Assembly (NCBI GenBank): GCA_029237735.1
Contig: JAQZBU010000007.1
Coordinates: 1 to 52,062 of the forward strand
From: Ramlibacter sp.
GTDB lineage: Bacteria > Pseudomonadota > Gammaproteobacteria > Burkholderiales > Burkholderiaceae_C
Direction: 5' to 3'
Length of the DNA: 52,062 nt
Made by a program: the position numbers and the translations under genes. The stretch's first letter is position 1, and every line of letters starts with the position of its first letter. This document shows positions 27,720-36,253 of the stretch, one piece after another. Below the pieces are notes generated by a model. That model was not told the origin of the DNA. It was given only the letters and a program-made list of their open reading frames with translations, and did no database searches.

Positions 27720-28613
27720 GTGCGAATCCAGGCCAACGGCATCCAGATCGAAGTCGAGGACACCGGCGCGGATGGTTCTCAGGCCGATCGGCCCGTGGTG
27801 CTGCTCATCATGGGCCTGGGCATGCAGCTGGTCGCATGGCCGGGCGCTTTCGTGCAGGGGCTGGTCGATGCGGGTTTTCGCGTCGTGCGCTTTGACAACC
27901 GTGACATCGGCCTGTCGCAATACTTCGATCACCTGGGTGTGCCCAACCTCATTTGGCAGACGTTCAAGCACGGCATTGGCGCGCCGGTCCGCGCCCCCTA
28001 CACGGTGCAGGACATGGCCGCCGATTCGACGGGCGTGCTCGATGCGCTGGGCATTGCCCGGGCGCACGTGGTGGGCGTGAGCATGGGCGGTATGGTGGCC
28101 CAGCGCGTTGCACTTGCGGCGCCTGAGCGGGTGCTTAGCCTGTCGAGCATCATGAGCTCCAGTGGCGCGCGTCATCTGCCCGGCCCGAAGCCGCATGTGC
28201 TGCGTGTGCTGTTCAGCCGGCCCGCGGGCACCAACGAGCGCGCTGTCGTCGAACATTACGTCCGGCTCTTCAAGGCGATCGGCAGTCCGGGTTTCCCTCT
28301 GGACGATGCTGCATTACGCGAGCGCATCCTGCTGGCCTCCCGTCGCAGCTTTCACCCCGCCGGCACCGTACGCCAGATGGCCGCCATCGCCGCGGACTCC
28401 CGTCGTGCCGACGAGCTGCCGCGTATCAAGGCCCGCACCCTCGTGCTGCATGGCCTGGACGATCCGCTGGTGCCCGTTGCCTGCGGCCACGACACCGCGC
28501 GGCGCATCCCGCGCGCGGGGTTCGTCACCATTGAGGGTATGGGCCATGACCTTCCCCCGGGTGTAGTCGAGCGCTTGCTGCAGTCCCTGGTCCCCCACAT
28601 GAAGGCAGCCTAG
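27720..28613 (+). CDS. Alpha/beta-fold hydrolase (GTG start)
   Basis: This 297-residue protein is an alpha/beta hydrolase with an oxyanion segment [16 protein letters not shown], the nucleophile elbow GVSMGG, an acidic residue in [10 protein letters not shown] and the histidine in EGMGHDLPP. The substrate, perhaps an ester or lactone, cannot be read from the sequence. The frame has no early ATG; I chose the GTG at 27720, 8 nt after the dioxygenase stop, because it begins a conserved-looking N-terminus ([13 protein letters not shown]). The gene follows the dioxygenase and precedes queF by 4 nt, so all three are probably cotranscribed. Confidence 0.88.
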   Translation: MRIQANGIQIEVEDTGADGSQADRPVVLLIMGLGMQLVAWPGAFVQGLVDAGFRVVRFDNRDIGLSQYFDHLGVPNLIWQTFKHGIGAPVRAPYTVQDMAADSTGVLDALGIARAHVVGVSMGGMVAQRVALAAPERVLSLSSIMSSSGARHLPGPKPHVLRVLFSRPAGTNERAVVEHYVRLFKAIGSPGFPLDDAALRERILLASRRSFHPAGTVRQMAAIAADSRRADELPRIKARTLVLHGLDDPLVPVACGHDTARRIPRAGFVTIEGMGHDLPPGVVERLLQSLVPHMKAA

Positions 28614-28617
28614 CGCC

Positions 28618-29460
28618 ATGAATCCCGAAGAATCGCAACTCGGCAAGCCGGCCCCATATGTCGATCACTACGACGCGTCGCTGCTGTTCCCGATCTCGCG
28701 CCTGCCCAAGCGGGTCGAGCTTGGACTGCACGGAGCCGTGCCATTCTTCGGGGCCGACCTGTGGACCGCCTTCGAGCTGAGCTGGCTCACTCCGCGCGGT
28801 AAGCCGCAAGTGGCGATCGCCCACATCACCGTGCCGTGCGAGACGCCCAATATCGTCGAGAGCAAGTCGTTCAAGCTCTACCTCAACAGCTACACGAATA
28901 CGCCTTTCGGGTCCGTGGACGAGGTGCGGGACCGCATCCGCGCGGACGTCAGCGAGGCCGTGTGGCGCGGGGCGCCCTCGCAATCTTCCGTAGGGGTTCG
29001 CGTCCTCATGCCGGACCAGTTCGACCGCGAACCCGTCCATGAACTCGACGGCCTGAGTCTCGACCGCCTCGATATCGAGTGCACGCAGTACACGCCGGCG
29101 CCGCAGCTTCTCACAGCCGCGTTCGGCGAGCAACCGGTGGAAGAAGTTCTGACGAGCAACCTGCTCAAGAGCAATTGTCTGGTGACCGGGCAACCCGATT
29201 GGGGCAGCGTGCAGATCCGCTATAGCGGGCCGCAGATCGACCAGGGCGGGCTGCTGCGCTACCTCGTCAGTTTTCGCAACCACAACGAGTTTCACGAGCA
29301 ATGCGTGGAGCGGATCTTCATGGACATCTGGAAGGCCTGCAAACCGGTCAAACTCGCCGTGTACGCGCGCTACACGCGAAGGGGCGGGCTGGATATCAAC
29401 CCGTTCCGCACCAGCCACCCGATGGCGCCGCCGCCCAACATCCGCACCGCGCGGCAGTGA
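28618..29460 (+). CDS. queF: NADPH-dependent 7-cyano-7-deazaguanine reductase QueF (type II)
   Basis: QueF reduces preQ0 to preQ1, the last free-base step of queuosine synthesis for tRNA. The 280-residue length marks the type II, double-domain form of gammaproteobacteria and betaproteobacteria. The thioimide-forming nucleophile is Cys187 in [13 protein letters not shown], with Asp194 nearby, and the QueF motif [11 protein letters not shown] is at residues 81-91. Other queuosine genes are not in the window. The stop is 28 nt from that of the convergent crotonase gene. Confidence 0.96.
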   Translation: MNPEESQLGKPAPYVDHYDASLLFPISRLPKRVELGLHGAVPFFGADLWTAFELSWLTPRGKPQVAIAHITVPCETPNIVESKSFKLYLNSYTNTPFGSVDEVRDRIRADVSEAVWRGAPSQSSVGVRVLMPDQFDREPVHELDGLSLDRLDIECTQYTPAPQLLTAAFGEQPVEEVLTSNLLKSNCLVTGQPDWGSVQIRYSGPQIDQGGLLRYLVSFRNHNEFHEQCVERIFMDIWKACKPVKLAVYARYTRRGGLDINPFRTSHPMAPPPNIRTARQ

Positions 29461-29488
29461 TGAGCGGCCCCGACCTGCGCGGGTGCTG

Positions 29489-30325
29489 CTACTTCTTAAG
29501 ATCCGTGAACGAGGAGAGCGGCGGCAAGTCCGGGAAAACCGCCGCGCGTTTCTCCTTGATGGCCGTGACCGACTCGCGCACGTGCGCATTGCTCCAGATC
29601 GCGCCCTGGACCCAGCCCATCTGCTTGAGCGCATCGTCCACCGGATGGTCGCGCGCGTAGTGAATGACTTGTTTGGTTCCCCATATCGCCACCGGCGGCT
29701 TGGCGGCGATCTCGGTGGCGCATTTCAGGGCCGCGGCGACCATGGCGTCCTGGGTATCGAACACTTCATTCACGAGCCCGTAGCCCAGTGCCTTCTGCGC
29801 GTGTAGCCGGCGGCCCGTATACGCGAGCTCCTTGACGACTCCGAGCGGCACCAGTTTGGGCAACCGCTGCAGCGTACCAACGTCAGCGACCATGCCGATG
29901 TTGATCTCCTGGATACAGAAGAACGCGTCGGCCGTGGCGTAGCGGATGCAACATGCCGTCACCATGTCCACTGCGCCGCCAATGCAGCCGCCCTGGATCG
30001 CCACTATCACGGGGATGCGCAGCGTTTCCAGCCGGGTGAAGGTGGCCTGCATTTCGGTGAGCAGATCGAAAACGGCAGCCCGGCCCTCGGGCGTGGCGTC
30101 GTCCATCGCGATGTCGCCGCCAAAAGTGTCCAGCGCCATGCCGGCGCTGAAATGTTTGCCGGTCGATGAAATAACCAGCGCGCGCGCGGCGCCGTTACGG
30201 TGCAGACCGGCGAGGACTTCATCGAGTTCGCGCCAGAATTTGGGATGCATGGTGTTCAGGGCCTCGGGGCGGCTGAGCACCAGGTGGGCGACGTGATTTT
30301 CCAGCGTCAGGGTGAAGCAATCCAT
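29489..30325 (-). CDS. Crotonase-family enzyme, delta(3,5)-delta(2,4)-dienoyl-CoA isomerase-like
   Basis: This 278-residue enzyme is in the enoyl-CoA hydratase/isomerase superfamily. The oxyanion-hole segments KHFSAGMALDTF and GGCIGGAVDMV are present. The three acidic residues of ECH1-type dienoyl-CoA isomerases are in register: Asp120, Glu140 (in IQEINIG) and Asp148 (in MVADVGTLQRLPK). This supports conversion of 3,5-dienoyl-CoA to 2,4-dienoyl-CoA in beta-oxidation of unsaturated fatty acids with odd-numbered double bonds. The ATG at 30325 follows GAGAGGAC; the longer frame to 30370 lacks this. Neighbours give no pathway. An ordinary enoyl-CoA hydratase is less likely because the ADVGTLQRLPK block is typical of the isomerase. 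Confidence 0.88.
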   Translation of the reverse strand: MDCFTLTLENHVAHLVLSRPEALNTMHPKFWRELDEVLAGLHRNGAARALVISSTGKHFSAGMALDTFGGDIAMDDATPEGRAAVFDLLTEMQATFTRLETLRIPVIVAIQGGCIGGAVDMVTACCIRYATADAFFCIQEINIGMVADVGTLQRLPKLVPLGVVKELAYTGRRLHAQKALGYGLVNEVFDTQDAMVAAALKCATEIAAKPPVAIWGTKQVIHYARDHPVDDALKQMGWVQGAIWSNAHVRESVTAIKEKRAAVFPDLPPLSSFTDLKK

Positions 30326-30376
30326 GGAGGTCCTCTCGATTGAACGTGGGACCACTTTAGCGCGCGGCAATGCGCA

Positions 30377-30637
30377 CTAGGAACGCAGCCAGTCGCAGCG
30401 CAGTTTGTGCGCTCGGTGTGCCTTGATGCGCCAGGCTACGTACATGCTGGGTGCCGCGATGGCCAACGCGCATAGCGGCATGGTCCAGAACTGCTCGAAC
30501 GCATAGGCCGGCAGCCAGCCGACCCACCCCATCACCCACAGCGTGAGCATCGCGTCCCACAGGTGATATTCAACCGGATGATCGCGGCGATGCGCTACGT
30601 GCCATTGCTTGATGCGTTGCAGTTCGTTGAGCGTCAT
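30377..30637 (-). CDS. Small two-helix membrane protein, unknown function
   Basis: This 86-residue protein has an N-terminal charged segment rich in His and Arg (IKQWHVAHRRDHPVEYHLWDA), then two hydrophobic helices (LTLWVMGWVGWLPAYAF and MPLCALAIAAPSMYVAW) and a basic tail. The ATG at 30637 follows CGGAGA; a longer frame to 30691 lacks support. I know similar short proteins as unnamed membrane proteins in this family of bacteria. Its stop is 51 nt from the crotonase start. Confidence 0.75.
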   Translation of the reverse strand: MTLNELQRIKQWHVAHRRDHPVEYHLWDAMLTLWVMGWVGWLPAYAFEQFWTMPLCALAIAAPSMYVAWRIKAHRAHKLRCDWLRS

Positions 30638-30779
30638 GGCGGTCTCCGGCCAGCGAGAACAGTGCGGCTGTAAGTTCCGCGTCAGGTCCACTGTAGGTCA
30701 GAGGTAAAGTCACGTCAAGTGCTCCCAAAATGGAAGCAACATATTCCGCGCAGGTAAGCCCCTGCGCGGGTCTCAGCCG

Positions 30780-32105
30780 TCAGCCCTGGCGTTGGTACAG
30801 CACGAGTTTCGCTTCGGTCGTCACGTCCGCCTTGCGCGCCTTCATCGAGACGTCGTAACGCGTGCCCGGAACCGGGAAGGGCGAGGTGAAGCTGAATTCA
30901 AAATTGCCGTTCGCGTCGGCCTGAATAGTACGGGACAGCACGTTCTGCGCGACGCCGAACTGGCCGACCAACGGGGGAACAGCGTCCACGCGCACGTTGA
31001 CTTCGGCCATCGGCGCCGTGCGACCGCGGACGTTGGTAACGCTGCCGTCCACTTGCCCGTTGTTCACGTGGCTCAGAATCTGGATCGGCACGTTGGCCGG
31101 GCCGGATGCGACTTCGAAGCTCCATGTCCTGCGCACGGTGTTTCCCGCGTTGTCACGGGCCGTGACGTCCACCGTGTGTCGGCCGGGCGGCAGCGGTGCG
31201 CGGTAGCTGAACGAGTCGGGCGTGACCTGCGCATCCGACGTCACGTTGCGCCCGGAAATCAGGATGCGAACGGTGTTGGGGTCGACCCCGGCGCCGCCGC
31301 GGTCACGGAACGAGGCGGAGATGACCGTTGGGGGCCCGCCGGCGACCGTATCGCCCTCGCGGGGAGTCAGGTTGGTAATGGCAGGTGGCCTGTTGTCGGC
31401 GGCAACCAGCGGCTGTGCCAGGTTCATGTTCACGGTGCGGTCACCCATGCGCAGCGTGGCGACGATTGGACCATTTGGGTCCAGGGTGTCGCGCCGACGC
31501 ACGACATACGTGCCTTCGTACTGGCCGGGGCGCACTTCTCGCAGGGCAAGGTCGTTCTCCACGCCCGGCAAATTCACGGACGCGGTCGCGCCCGGCACGC
31601 CCATCAGGGTAAAACGAATCTCCGAGCCTGGCTCGATACGGTCGACGGCGGACGCCTGAAAGCGCTCGATGCGCAGGGGCGGCGGCGGTGGCGGTGGCGC
31701 CGGTGGCGCCGAGGCGACGTTGCCCAACCCTTGGGGGATGTCATAGCTCGCGGTGACGGTCCGGTTGCCGCGCCGCATGATCGCGCGGATCTTGTCGCCT
31801 TCCTGGATGTTGTCGTCGCGAGTGATGACGTAGCGGCCGACATAAACGCCACGCGAGGTCTCCGCCAACGGGATCATCGACTTCGCGCCCCGGATGCGGA
31901 TGCTTGCCTTGGCTCGCGGCGTGCCCTCCAGCCGGAAGTGCAGGCGCGATCCCGGTGCCAGGCCGCGGTCGCTGGTGACCTGCAATGCATGCACTTCGGG
32001 CGTCGCCGGCTGGGCGACGACAGTGGAAGGCAGTGCCGTGAAGGTGATGGCGGCCGGAGCGAGGAGGAAGAGGGCCGCAACATGGCTGCGCAGCTGTGCT
32101 TTCAT
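30780..32105 (-). CDS. Secreted multi-domain protein with a tandem repeat and Ig-like domain
   Basis: The 441-residue product has a signal peptide (cleavage near Ala31) and should reach the periplasm or cell surface. Residues 37-123 and 145-231 are two copies of one domain, seen in paired motifs GLAPGSRLHFRLEG / RIEPGSEIRFTLMG and GVYVGRYVI / GQYEGTYVV, joined by a proline run (about 134-143). Residues 239-335 form an Ig-like or Big-type domain (PPAITNLTPREGDTV to RTWSFEVASG), and 337-441 are another beta-rich domain. The frame runs upstream to 32315, but the ATG at 32105 begins the signal peptide. No catalytic motif is visible. An adhesive or envelope role is only an inference. Confidence 0.82.
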   Translation of the reverse strand: MKAQLRSHVAALFLLAPAAITFTALPSTVVAQPATPEVHALQVTSDRGLAPGSRLHFRLEGTPRAKASIRIRGAKSMIPLAETSRGVYVGRYVITRDDNIQEGDKIRAIMRRGNRTVTASYDIPQGLGNVASAPPAPPPPPPPLRIERFQASAVDRIEPGSEIRFTLMGVPGATASVNLPGVENDLALREVRPGQYEGTYVVRRRDTLDPNGPIVATLRMGDRTVNMNLAQPLVAADNRPPAITNLTPREGDTVAGGPPTVISASFRDRGGAGVDPNTVRILISGRNVTSDAQVTPDSFSYRAPLPPGRHTVDVTARDNAGNTVRRTWSFEVASGPANVPIQILSHVNNGQVDGSVTNVRGRTAPMAEVNVRVDAVPPLVGQFGVAQNVLSRTIQADANGNFEFSFTSPFPVPGTRYDVSMKARKADVTTEAKLVLYQRQG

Positions 32106-32220
32106 ATCGAATCCCTGCAAGAGTGGAACCTCTACTACGGTAGGGTTAAAGGGATGCTTCTCATGTAGGCGGATTGGGGCTGGAGCGGTAGGACTTCTCC
32201 AAATGAAAAGCTGCTTACCT

Positions 32221-32229
32221 TGATACCAT
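32221..32229 (+). promoter_or_regulatory. Putative extended -10 directly before the DUF1569 gene
   Basis: TGATACCAT has the TGn extension and four of six -10 consensus bases. It ends 7 nt before the ATG at 32237, which has no Shine-Dalgarno sequence. Confidence 0.4.
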
Positions 32230-32236
32230 CCAGCCC

Positions 32237-32743
32237 ATGCAGCGCCGCCAGTTCCTGTTGATTCCATTCGCCGCCGGAGGTATCGCCATGGCTGACCTGC
32301 CCAAAGTGCAATCACTCGACGACGCGATGCGATGGCTCGACCGCATCGAGCGGGCGGCGAGCGTCAAGACCATCGGCGCATGGCCCCTTGGCGCCGTGCT
32401 GGAACACCTGGCGCAAAGCATCGAGATGAGCATGGATGGCTATCCGCAGGCGCGCAGCGCCTTGTTCCAGAGCACGGCGGGCGCTGCCGCTTTCGCCTGG
32501 TTCAAGTGGCGCGGACGGATGAACCATGATTTGGCCGAATCCATCCCGGGCGCACCTGCGCTCGGGGCCGGCGCCGATTGGCGGCCCGCGGCCATCCGCC
32601 TGCGCGCGGCGATCACGCGATTCAACGCATACAGCGGGCCGCTCAAACCGCACTTTGCGTACGGCGCATTGAGCAAGGCCGAATTCTCGCTGGCGCACAA
32701 CATGCACATCGCCAACCATCAGGACGAGATCGTCGTCGCCTAG
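32237..32743 (+). CDS. DUF1569 (DinB-like fold) protein with possible Tat signal
   Basis: This 168-residue protein belongs by its C-terminal HNMHIANHQDEI motif and MRWLDRIE start segment to the DUF1569 family, a four-helix DinB-like fold of unknown function. The N-terminus MQRRQFLLIPFAAGGIAMA resembles a short twin-arginine signal, so export is possible. The histidines in LEHLAQS, AHNMH and NHQDE could bind a metal, as in other DinB-like proteins. A TGaTACCAT extended -10 ends 7 nt before the ATG with no ribosome binding site. A start at the second ATG (32288) would remove the signal. Confidence 0.8.
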   Translation: MQRRQFLLIPFAAGGIAMADLPKVQSLDDAMRWLDRIERAASVKTIGAWPLGAVLEHLAQSIEMSMDGYPQARSALFQSTAGAAAFAWFKWRGRMNHDLAESIPGAPALGAGADWRPAAIRLRAAITRFNAYSGPLKPHFAYGALSKAEFSLAHNMHIANHQDEIVVA

Positions 32744-32749
32744 CAAGAC

Positions 32750-33991
32750 TCAGAACAGCTCCAGCGTTCCCTCGAAGGTTGCCGGCGGCTCCGCAGCGCG
32801 ATGCGCTATGGAGGGCGCGCGGGCCGCGTGCAGCGCCTGCGCCTCCGGTGAATCAAGCTTGGCCAGCTTGCCTACGCGCACGCCCAGCAGCCGCAACCGC
32901 CGGTCGAGCGGCACGCGTTTCAGGCACTGCCCCGCCACCTGCCGGATCGTCTTCGCGTCCGCCGTGAAGTGCTCGATGGTGTGGTCGCGCGTCGCGATGC
33001 GGAAATCGTCATAACGCAGCTTGATCCCGATCGTTCGGCCGACGTAGCCCTTTCGCTGCAGGTCGCCGGCTACCTGCTTGCATAGATCCGTGAAGATCGC
33101 GCCCAGCTCGGCTCGGTCGCGCACCGCGTGAAGGTCGCGCTCGAACGTGGTCTCGCGGCTCATGGACACCGGCTCGCTCTGCGTCACCACCGGCCGGTCG
33201 TCGCGGCCCCAGGCGGCGTCGTGCATCCACGCGCCATAGGACTTGCCGAAGTTGTCGACGAGCCACTCGCGGTCCTGCGCGGCAATGTCGCCGATGGTGT
33301 GCAAGTGCAGCTTCGCGAGCTTCACCTCGGCCTTGGGCCCGATGCCGTTGATCTTGCGCACCGGCAGCGGCCAGATCTTCGCCTGCACATCGGCTTCGTA
33401 GAGCACGGAGATCCCGTTCGGCTTGTTGAACTCGCTGGCCATCTTGGCAATGAGTTTGTTGGGCGCAACGCCGATGGAACAGGTGAGGCCGGTCTTCTCC
33501 AGGATCGCGCGCTGGATCAGCCGCGCGAGGGCGCGCCCGCCTTCGCGCTGCCCGCCGGGAACGTCTGTGAAGTCGATATACACCTCGTCCACGCCGCGAT
33601 CCTCGATCACCGGCGCGATTTCGGCGATCGTGGCCTTGAACAGGCGCGAAAACCTGCGCACTTCGTCGAAATCCACAGGCAGCACGATCGCCTGTGGGCA
33701 CAGCTTGGCCGCCTTCATCATGCCCATCGCGGAGCCCACGCCGAACTGGCGTGCCGGGTATGTGGCCGTCGTGATGACGCCGCGGCCCACGTAGTCCTTG
33801 AGAAGCGGGAAAGCCGAGGCCGGTATTTCGCCCTGGGGCAGCTCGGCGTACTGCTCGCGCATCATCTCGTCCACCTTGCGTCGTCCCCCGCCGATGACCA
33901 CCGGCAGCCCCTTGAGCTGCGGGTAACGCAGCAGCTCGACGGAGGCGAAGAACGCGTCCATGTCGAGGTGGGCGATGCGGCGCAAGGGCAT
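32750..33991 (-). CDS. dinB: DNA polymerase IV (DinB), Y-family
   Basis: DinB is an error-prone translesion polymerase. The 413-residue product has the first catalytic block HLDMDAFFASVE (Asp10 and Asp12 region), the palm motif VDEVYIDFTDV, the thumb GIGPKAEVKLAKL helix-hairpin-helix, and a C-terminal clamp-binding tail ending LELF. Compared with E. coli DinB there is an insertion of about 30 residues between VVIGGG and RGVITTATYPARQFGV (about 37-69). The ATG at 33991 gives the family start; the frame remains open to 34387 without support. The gene converges on the DUF1569 gene with 6 nt between stops. No LexA box was recognised upstream. Confidence 0.95.
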   Translation of the reverse strand: MPLRRIAHLDMDAFFASVELLRYPQLKGLPVVIGGGRRKVDEMMREQYAELPQGEIPASAFPLLKDYVGRGVITTATYPARQFGVGSAMGMMKAAKLCPQAIVLPVDFDEVRRFSRLFKATIAEIAPVIEDRGVDEVYIDFTDVPGGQREGGRALARLIQRAILEKTGLTCSIGVAPNKLIAKMASEFNKPNGISVLYEADVQAKIWPLPVRKINGIGPKAEVKLAKLHLHTIGDIAAQDREWLVDNFGKSYGAWMHDAAWGRDDRPVVTQSEPVSMSRETTFERDLHAVRDRAELGAIFTDLCKQVAGDLQRKGYVGRTIGIKLRYDDFRIATRDHTIEHFTADAKTIRQVAGQCLKRVPLDRRLRLLGVRVGKLAKLDSPEAQALHAARAPSIAHRAAEPPATFEGTLELF

Positions 33992-34043
33992 GCAGGGATT
34001 CTGCCGTCTTGACTGGCCGTTTCGATACCGGTGAAATTGTTCA

Positions 34044-34072
34044 CTGACGTTTTTGGGCGCAATCCCTAGAAT
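34044..34072 (+). promoter_or_regulatory. Putative sigma-70 promoter of the cytochrome c gene
   Basis: CTGACG (34044-34049) and TAGAAT (34067-34072) are spaced by 17 nt and each match four or more consensus bases. The implied leader is about 30 nt, and a GGATGGAG segment before the ATG could serve as ribosome binding site. Confidence 0.45.
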
Positions 34073-34109
34073 CGCCGGCTGACCCGGAGTCGAGGATGGA
34101 GCAGCAATC

Positions 34110-35003
34110 ATGAATCGATGGATCAAATGGACAGCCGTCGCCGTGGGTGCGGTGGTGGTGGTCGTAGCGGGCGCCGGGGCGCTGGGCTGGCAGCTGGGCG
34201 AGCGCAAGATGGCGCGCAAGGTCGAGGTTAACGTCAAACCGGTTGCGTACCCCACGGAAGCCGTGGCGCTGGCGCGGGGCAAGTACCTGTTCGAATCGCG
34301 GGGATGCGTGGATTGCCACGGCGCCAACGGCGCAGGCCGGGTTTTCGTCGACGACGGCAGCTTGCGTATCGCCGGCCCCAACATCACCTCCGCCGGGGTG
34401 ACGGCCAGCTACACGCCCGTAGACTGGGTTCGCACGATCCGTCACGGCGTCAAGCCCGGCGGCCAGCCCACCATGATCATGCCCAGCGAGGACTACAACC
34501 GCTTTACCGACCAGGACCTCGCCGCCCTTGTCTCCTACGCGCGCAGCCTGCCGCCGGTACAGGGGACGGCGCCCGCGATGAAGCTGCCGCCGCCCGTGCG
34601 CATCCTCTACGGCTTCGGCGCCATCAAGGACGCCGCCGAGAAGATCGACCATTCGTTGCCGCCGGCGCAGCCCGTGCCCGAAGCGGTGGACGCCAAGCAT
34701 GGCGCGTACGTGGCGAACATGTGCCTGGGGTGCCACGGGGAGGATCTGTCGGGCGGCAAGATTCCGGGCGGCCCGCCCGACTGGCCCGCCGCGGCGAACA
34801 TCACCCCCGGCGAAGGTTCAGCCATGACACGCTACAAGGATTCCGCCGCCTTCGTTGCCATGCTGCGCAGCGGCAAGCGACCGGACGGCACGCCCATCAA
34901 GGTCATGCCCTTCGAGTCGCTTTCGAAGATGAGCGATGTGGATTCGCAGGCGCTGTACGAATATCTGAAGACGGTAGCGCCTCGTCCGGCCGGCGGCCGC
35001 TGA
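34110..35003 (+). CDS. Diheme c-type cytochrome, membrane-anchored
   Basis: The 297-residue protein has an uncleaved-looking N-terminal membrane anchor (residues 6-28) and two c-type heme sites, CVDCH (about residue 66) and CLGCH (about 209), each in a cytochrome c domain with later methionines (MIMPSEDYNRFTD, KVMPFESLSKMSD) as likely axial ligands. It should face the periplasm and carry electrons. The divergent-to-convergent neighbour is an FMN-dependent alpha-hydroxy-acid dehydrogenase whose stop lies 10 nt away on the other strand, so a shared redox role is possible but not shown. It resembles the cytochrome subunit of alcohol or sorbose dehydrogenases, but no partner dehydrogenase subunit is present. 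Confidence 0.9.
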   Translation: MNRWIKWTAVAVGAVVVVVAGAGALGWQLGERKMARKVEVNVKPVAYPTEAVALARGKYLFESRGCVDCHGANGAGRVFVDDGSLRIAGPNITSAGVTASYTPVDWVRTIRHGVKPGGQPTMIMPSEDYNRFTDQDLAALVSYARSLPPVQGTAPAMKLPPPVRILYGFGAIKDAAEKIDHSLPPAQPVPEAVDAKHGAYVANMCLGCHGEDLSGGKIPGGPPDWPAAANITPGEGSAMTRYKDSAAFVAMLRSGKRPDGTPIKVMPFESLSKMSDVDSQALYEYLKTVAPRPAGGR

Positions 35004-35013
35004 AACCCGGCCC

Positions 35014-36162
35014 TCAGTAGCTTCCCGGCAGCAGGATGCCCCGATCCACGGTATTGATGTCGGTGCGGCCGCAGAAGGCCATCGTCAGGTCCAGCTCCTT
35101 GTGGATGATTTCCAGAGCCTTGGTCACCCCGGCCTCGCCCATGGCACCCAGGCCGTAGAGGAAGGCGCGCCCGATGTAGGTGCCCTTCGCGCCCAGGGCC
35201 ACGGCCTTGAGCACGTGCTGGCCGGAGCGAATGCCGCCATCCATGTGCAGCTCGATCTTGCGGCCCACCGCTTCGACGATGCCGGGCAGCGCTGAGATGG
35301 AGGAGGGCGCGCCGTCGAGTTGCCGTCCTCCGTGGTTGGAGACGATGATCGCGTCGGCGCCGCTGTCCACGGCGATTTGCGCATCTTCCGCATCCTGGAT
35401 TCCCTTCAGGATCAGCTTGCCGCCCCAGCGCTTCTTGATCCATTCGACGTCGTTCCACGACAGTGCGGGGTCGAACTGCTTGGCAGTCCATTCGGACAGG
35501 GAGCCCATGTTCTCGACGCCCTTCACGTGTCCGACGATGTTGCCGAACTGGCGCCGCGGCGTGGCCAGCATGCCCAGTCCCCAGCGGGGCTTGGTCATCA
35601 TGTTCAGGATGTTCGGGATTGTCAGCTTGGGTGGCGCCGACAGGCCGTTCCGGAGGTCCTTGTGACGCTGGCCGATGATCTGCAGGTCGAGCGTAAGCAC
35701 GAGGGCGGAGCAGTTCGCGGCCTTGGCGCGGTCGATCAGGCGCTCGATGAAGTCGCGGTCGCGCATCACGTACAGCTGGAACCAGAAAGGGTGGTTGTCC
35801 GTGCCGGCGGCGACGTCCTCGATGGAGCAGATGCTCATCGTGGATAGCGTAAAGGGGATGCCGAACTTCTTTGCGGCGCGCGCCGCGAGGATTTCACCAT
35901 CGGCGTGCTGCATGCCCGTGAGGCCGGTGGGCGCTATGGCAACCGGCATCGCGACATCCTGTCCGATCATCTTCGTGCGAGTGGTGCGGTTTTCCATGTT
36001 CACCGCCACCCGCTGGCGCAGCAGGATGCGCTCGAAGTCGGTTTCGTTGGCGCGGTAGGTACTTTCGGTCCACGAGCCCGAGTCGGCATAGTCGTAGAAC
36101 ATGCGCGGGACGCGTTTTTGCGCCAGGATGCGCAGGTCTTCGATGTTGGTGATCACGGGCAC
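35014..36162 (-). CDS. FMN-dependent alpha-hydroxy-acid dehydrogenase/oxidase (LldD/GlcD-like family), GTG start
   Basis: This 382-residue TIM-barrel flavoenzyme oxidises an alpha-hydroxy acid such as lactate, glycolate or mandelate. It has the active-site SNHGGRQLDG motif (catalytic His277), MPVAIAPTGLTGMQH near the N-terminus, the QLYVMRDRDF block and the FMN-phosphate segment DGGIRSGQHVLKAVALGA. The GTG at 36162 is preceded by TAGGAGT at the right distance, which decides the start. The substrate cannot be assigned; the sequence lacks the long membrane-binding loop seen in mandelate dehydrogenase as far as I can see. It is monocistronic here. Confidence 0.9.
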   Translation of the reverse strand: MPVITNIEDLRILAQKRVPRMFYDYADSGSWTESTYRANETDFERILLRQRVAVNMENRTTRTKMIGQDVAMPVAIAPTGLTGMQHADGEILAARAAKKFGIPFTLSTMSICSIEDVAAGTDNHPFWFQLYVMRDRDFIERLIDRAKAANCSALVLTLDLQIIGQRHKDLRNGLSAPPKLTIPNILNMMTKPRWGLGMLATPRRQFGNIVGHVKGVENMGSLSEWTAKQFDPALSWNDVEWIKKRWGGKLILKGIQDAEDAQIAVDSGADAIIVSNHGGRQLDGAPSSISALPGIVEAVGRKIELHMDGGIRSGQHVLKAVALGAKGTYIGRAFLYGLGAMGEAGVTKALEIIHKELDLTMAFCGRTDINTVDRGILLPGSY

Positions 36163-36253
36163 GGCGAGACTCCTAAAGCTGCCCGGAATGCTAGCGGGTC
36201 ACGGCCCGCCCGGTTTGAAGAATTTGGGGAGCGCCCCAAAAAAAGCTCACGCG

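Noticed and set aside
29461..29488. Terminator between queF and the crotonase gene
   Set aside because: The 28-nt gap has no hairpin followed by a T-run.
33992..34387. N-terminal extension of dinB
   Set aside because: The added residues are low-complexity, antisense to the cytochrome c gene, and precede the normal DinB start.
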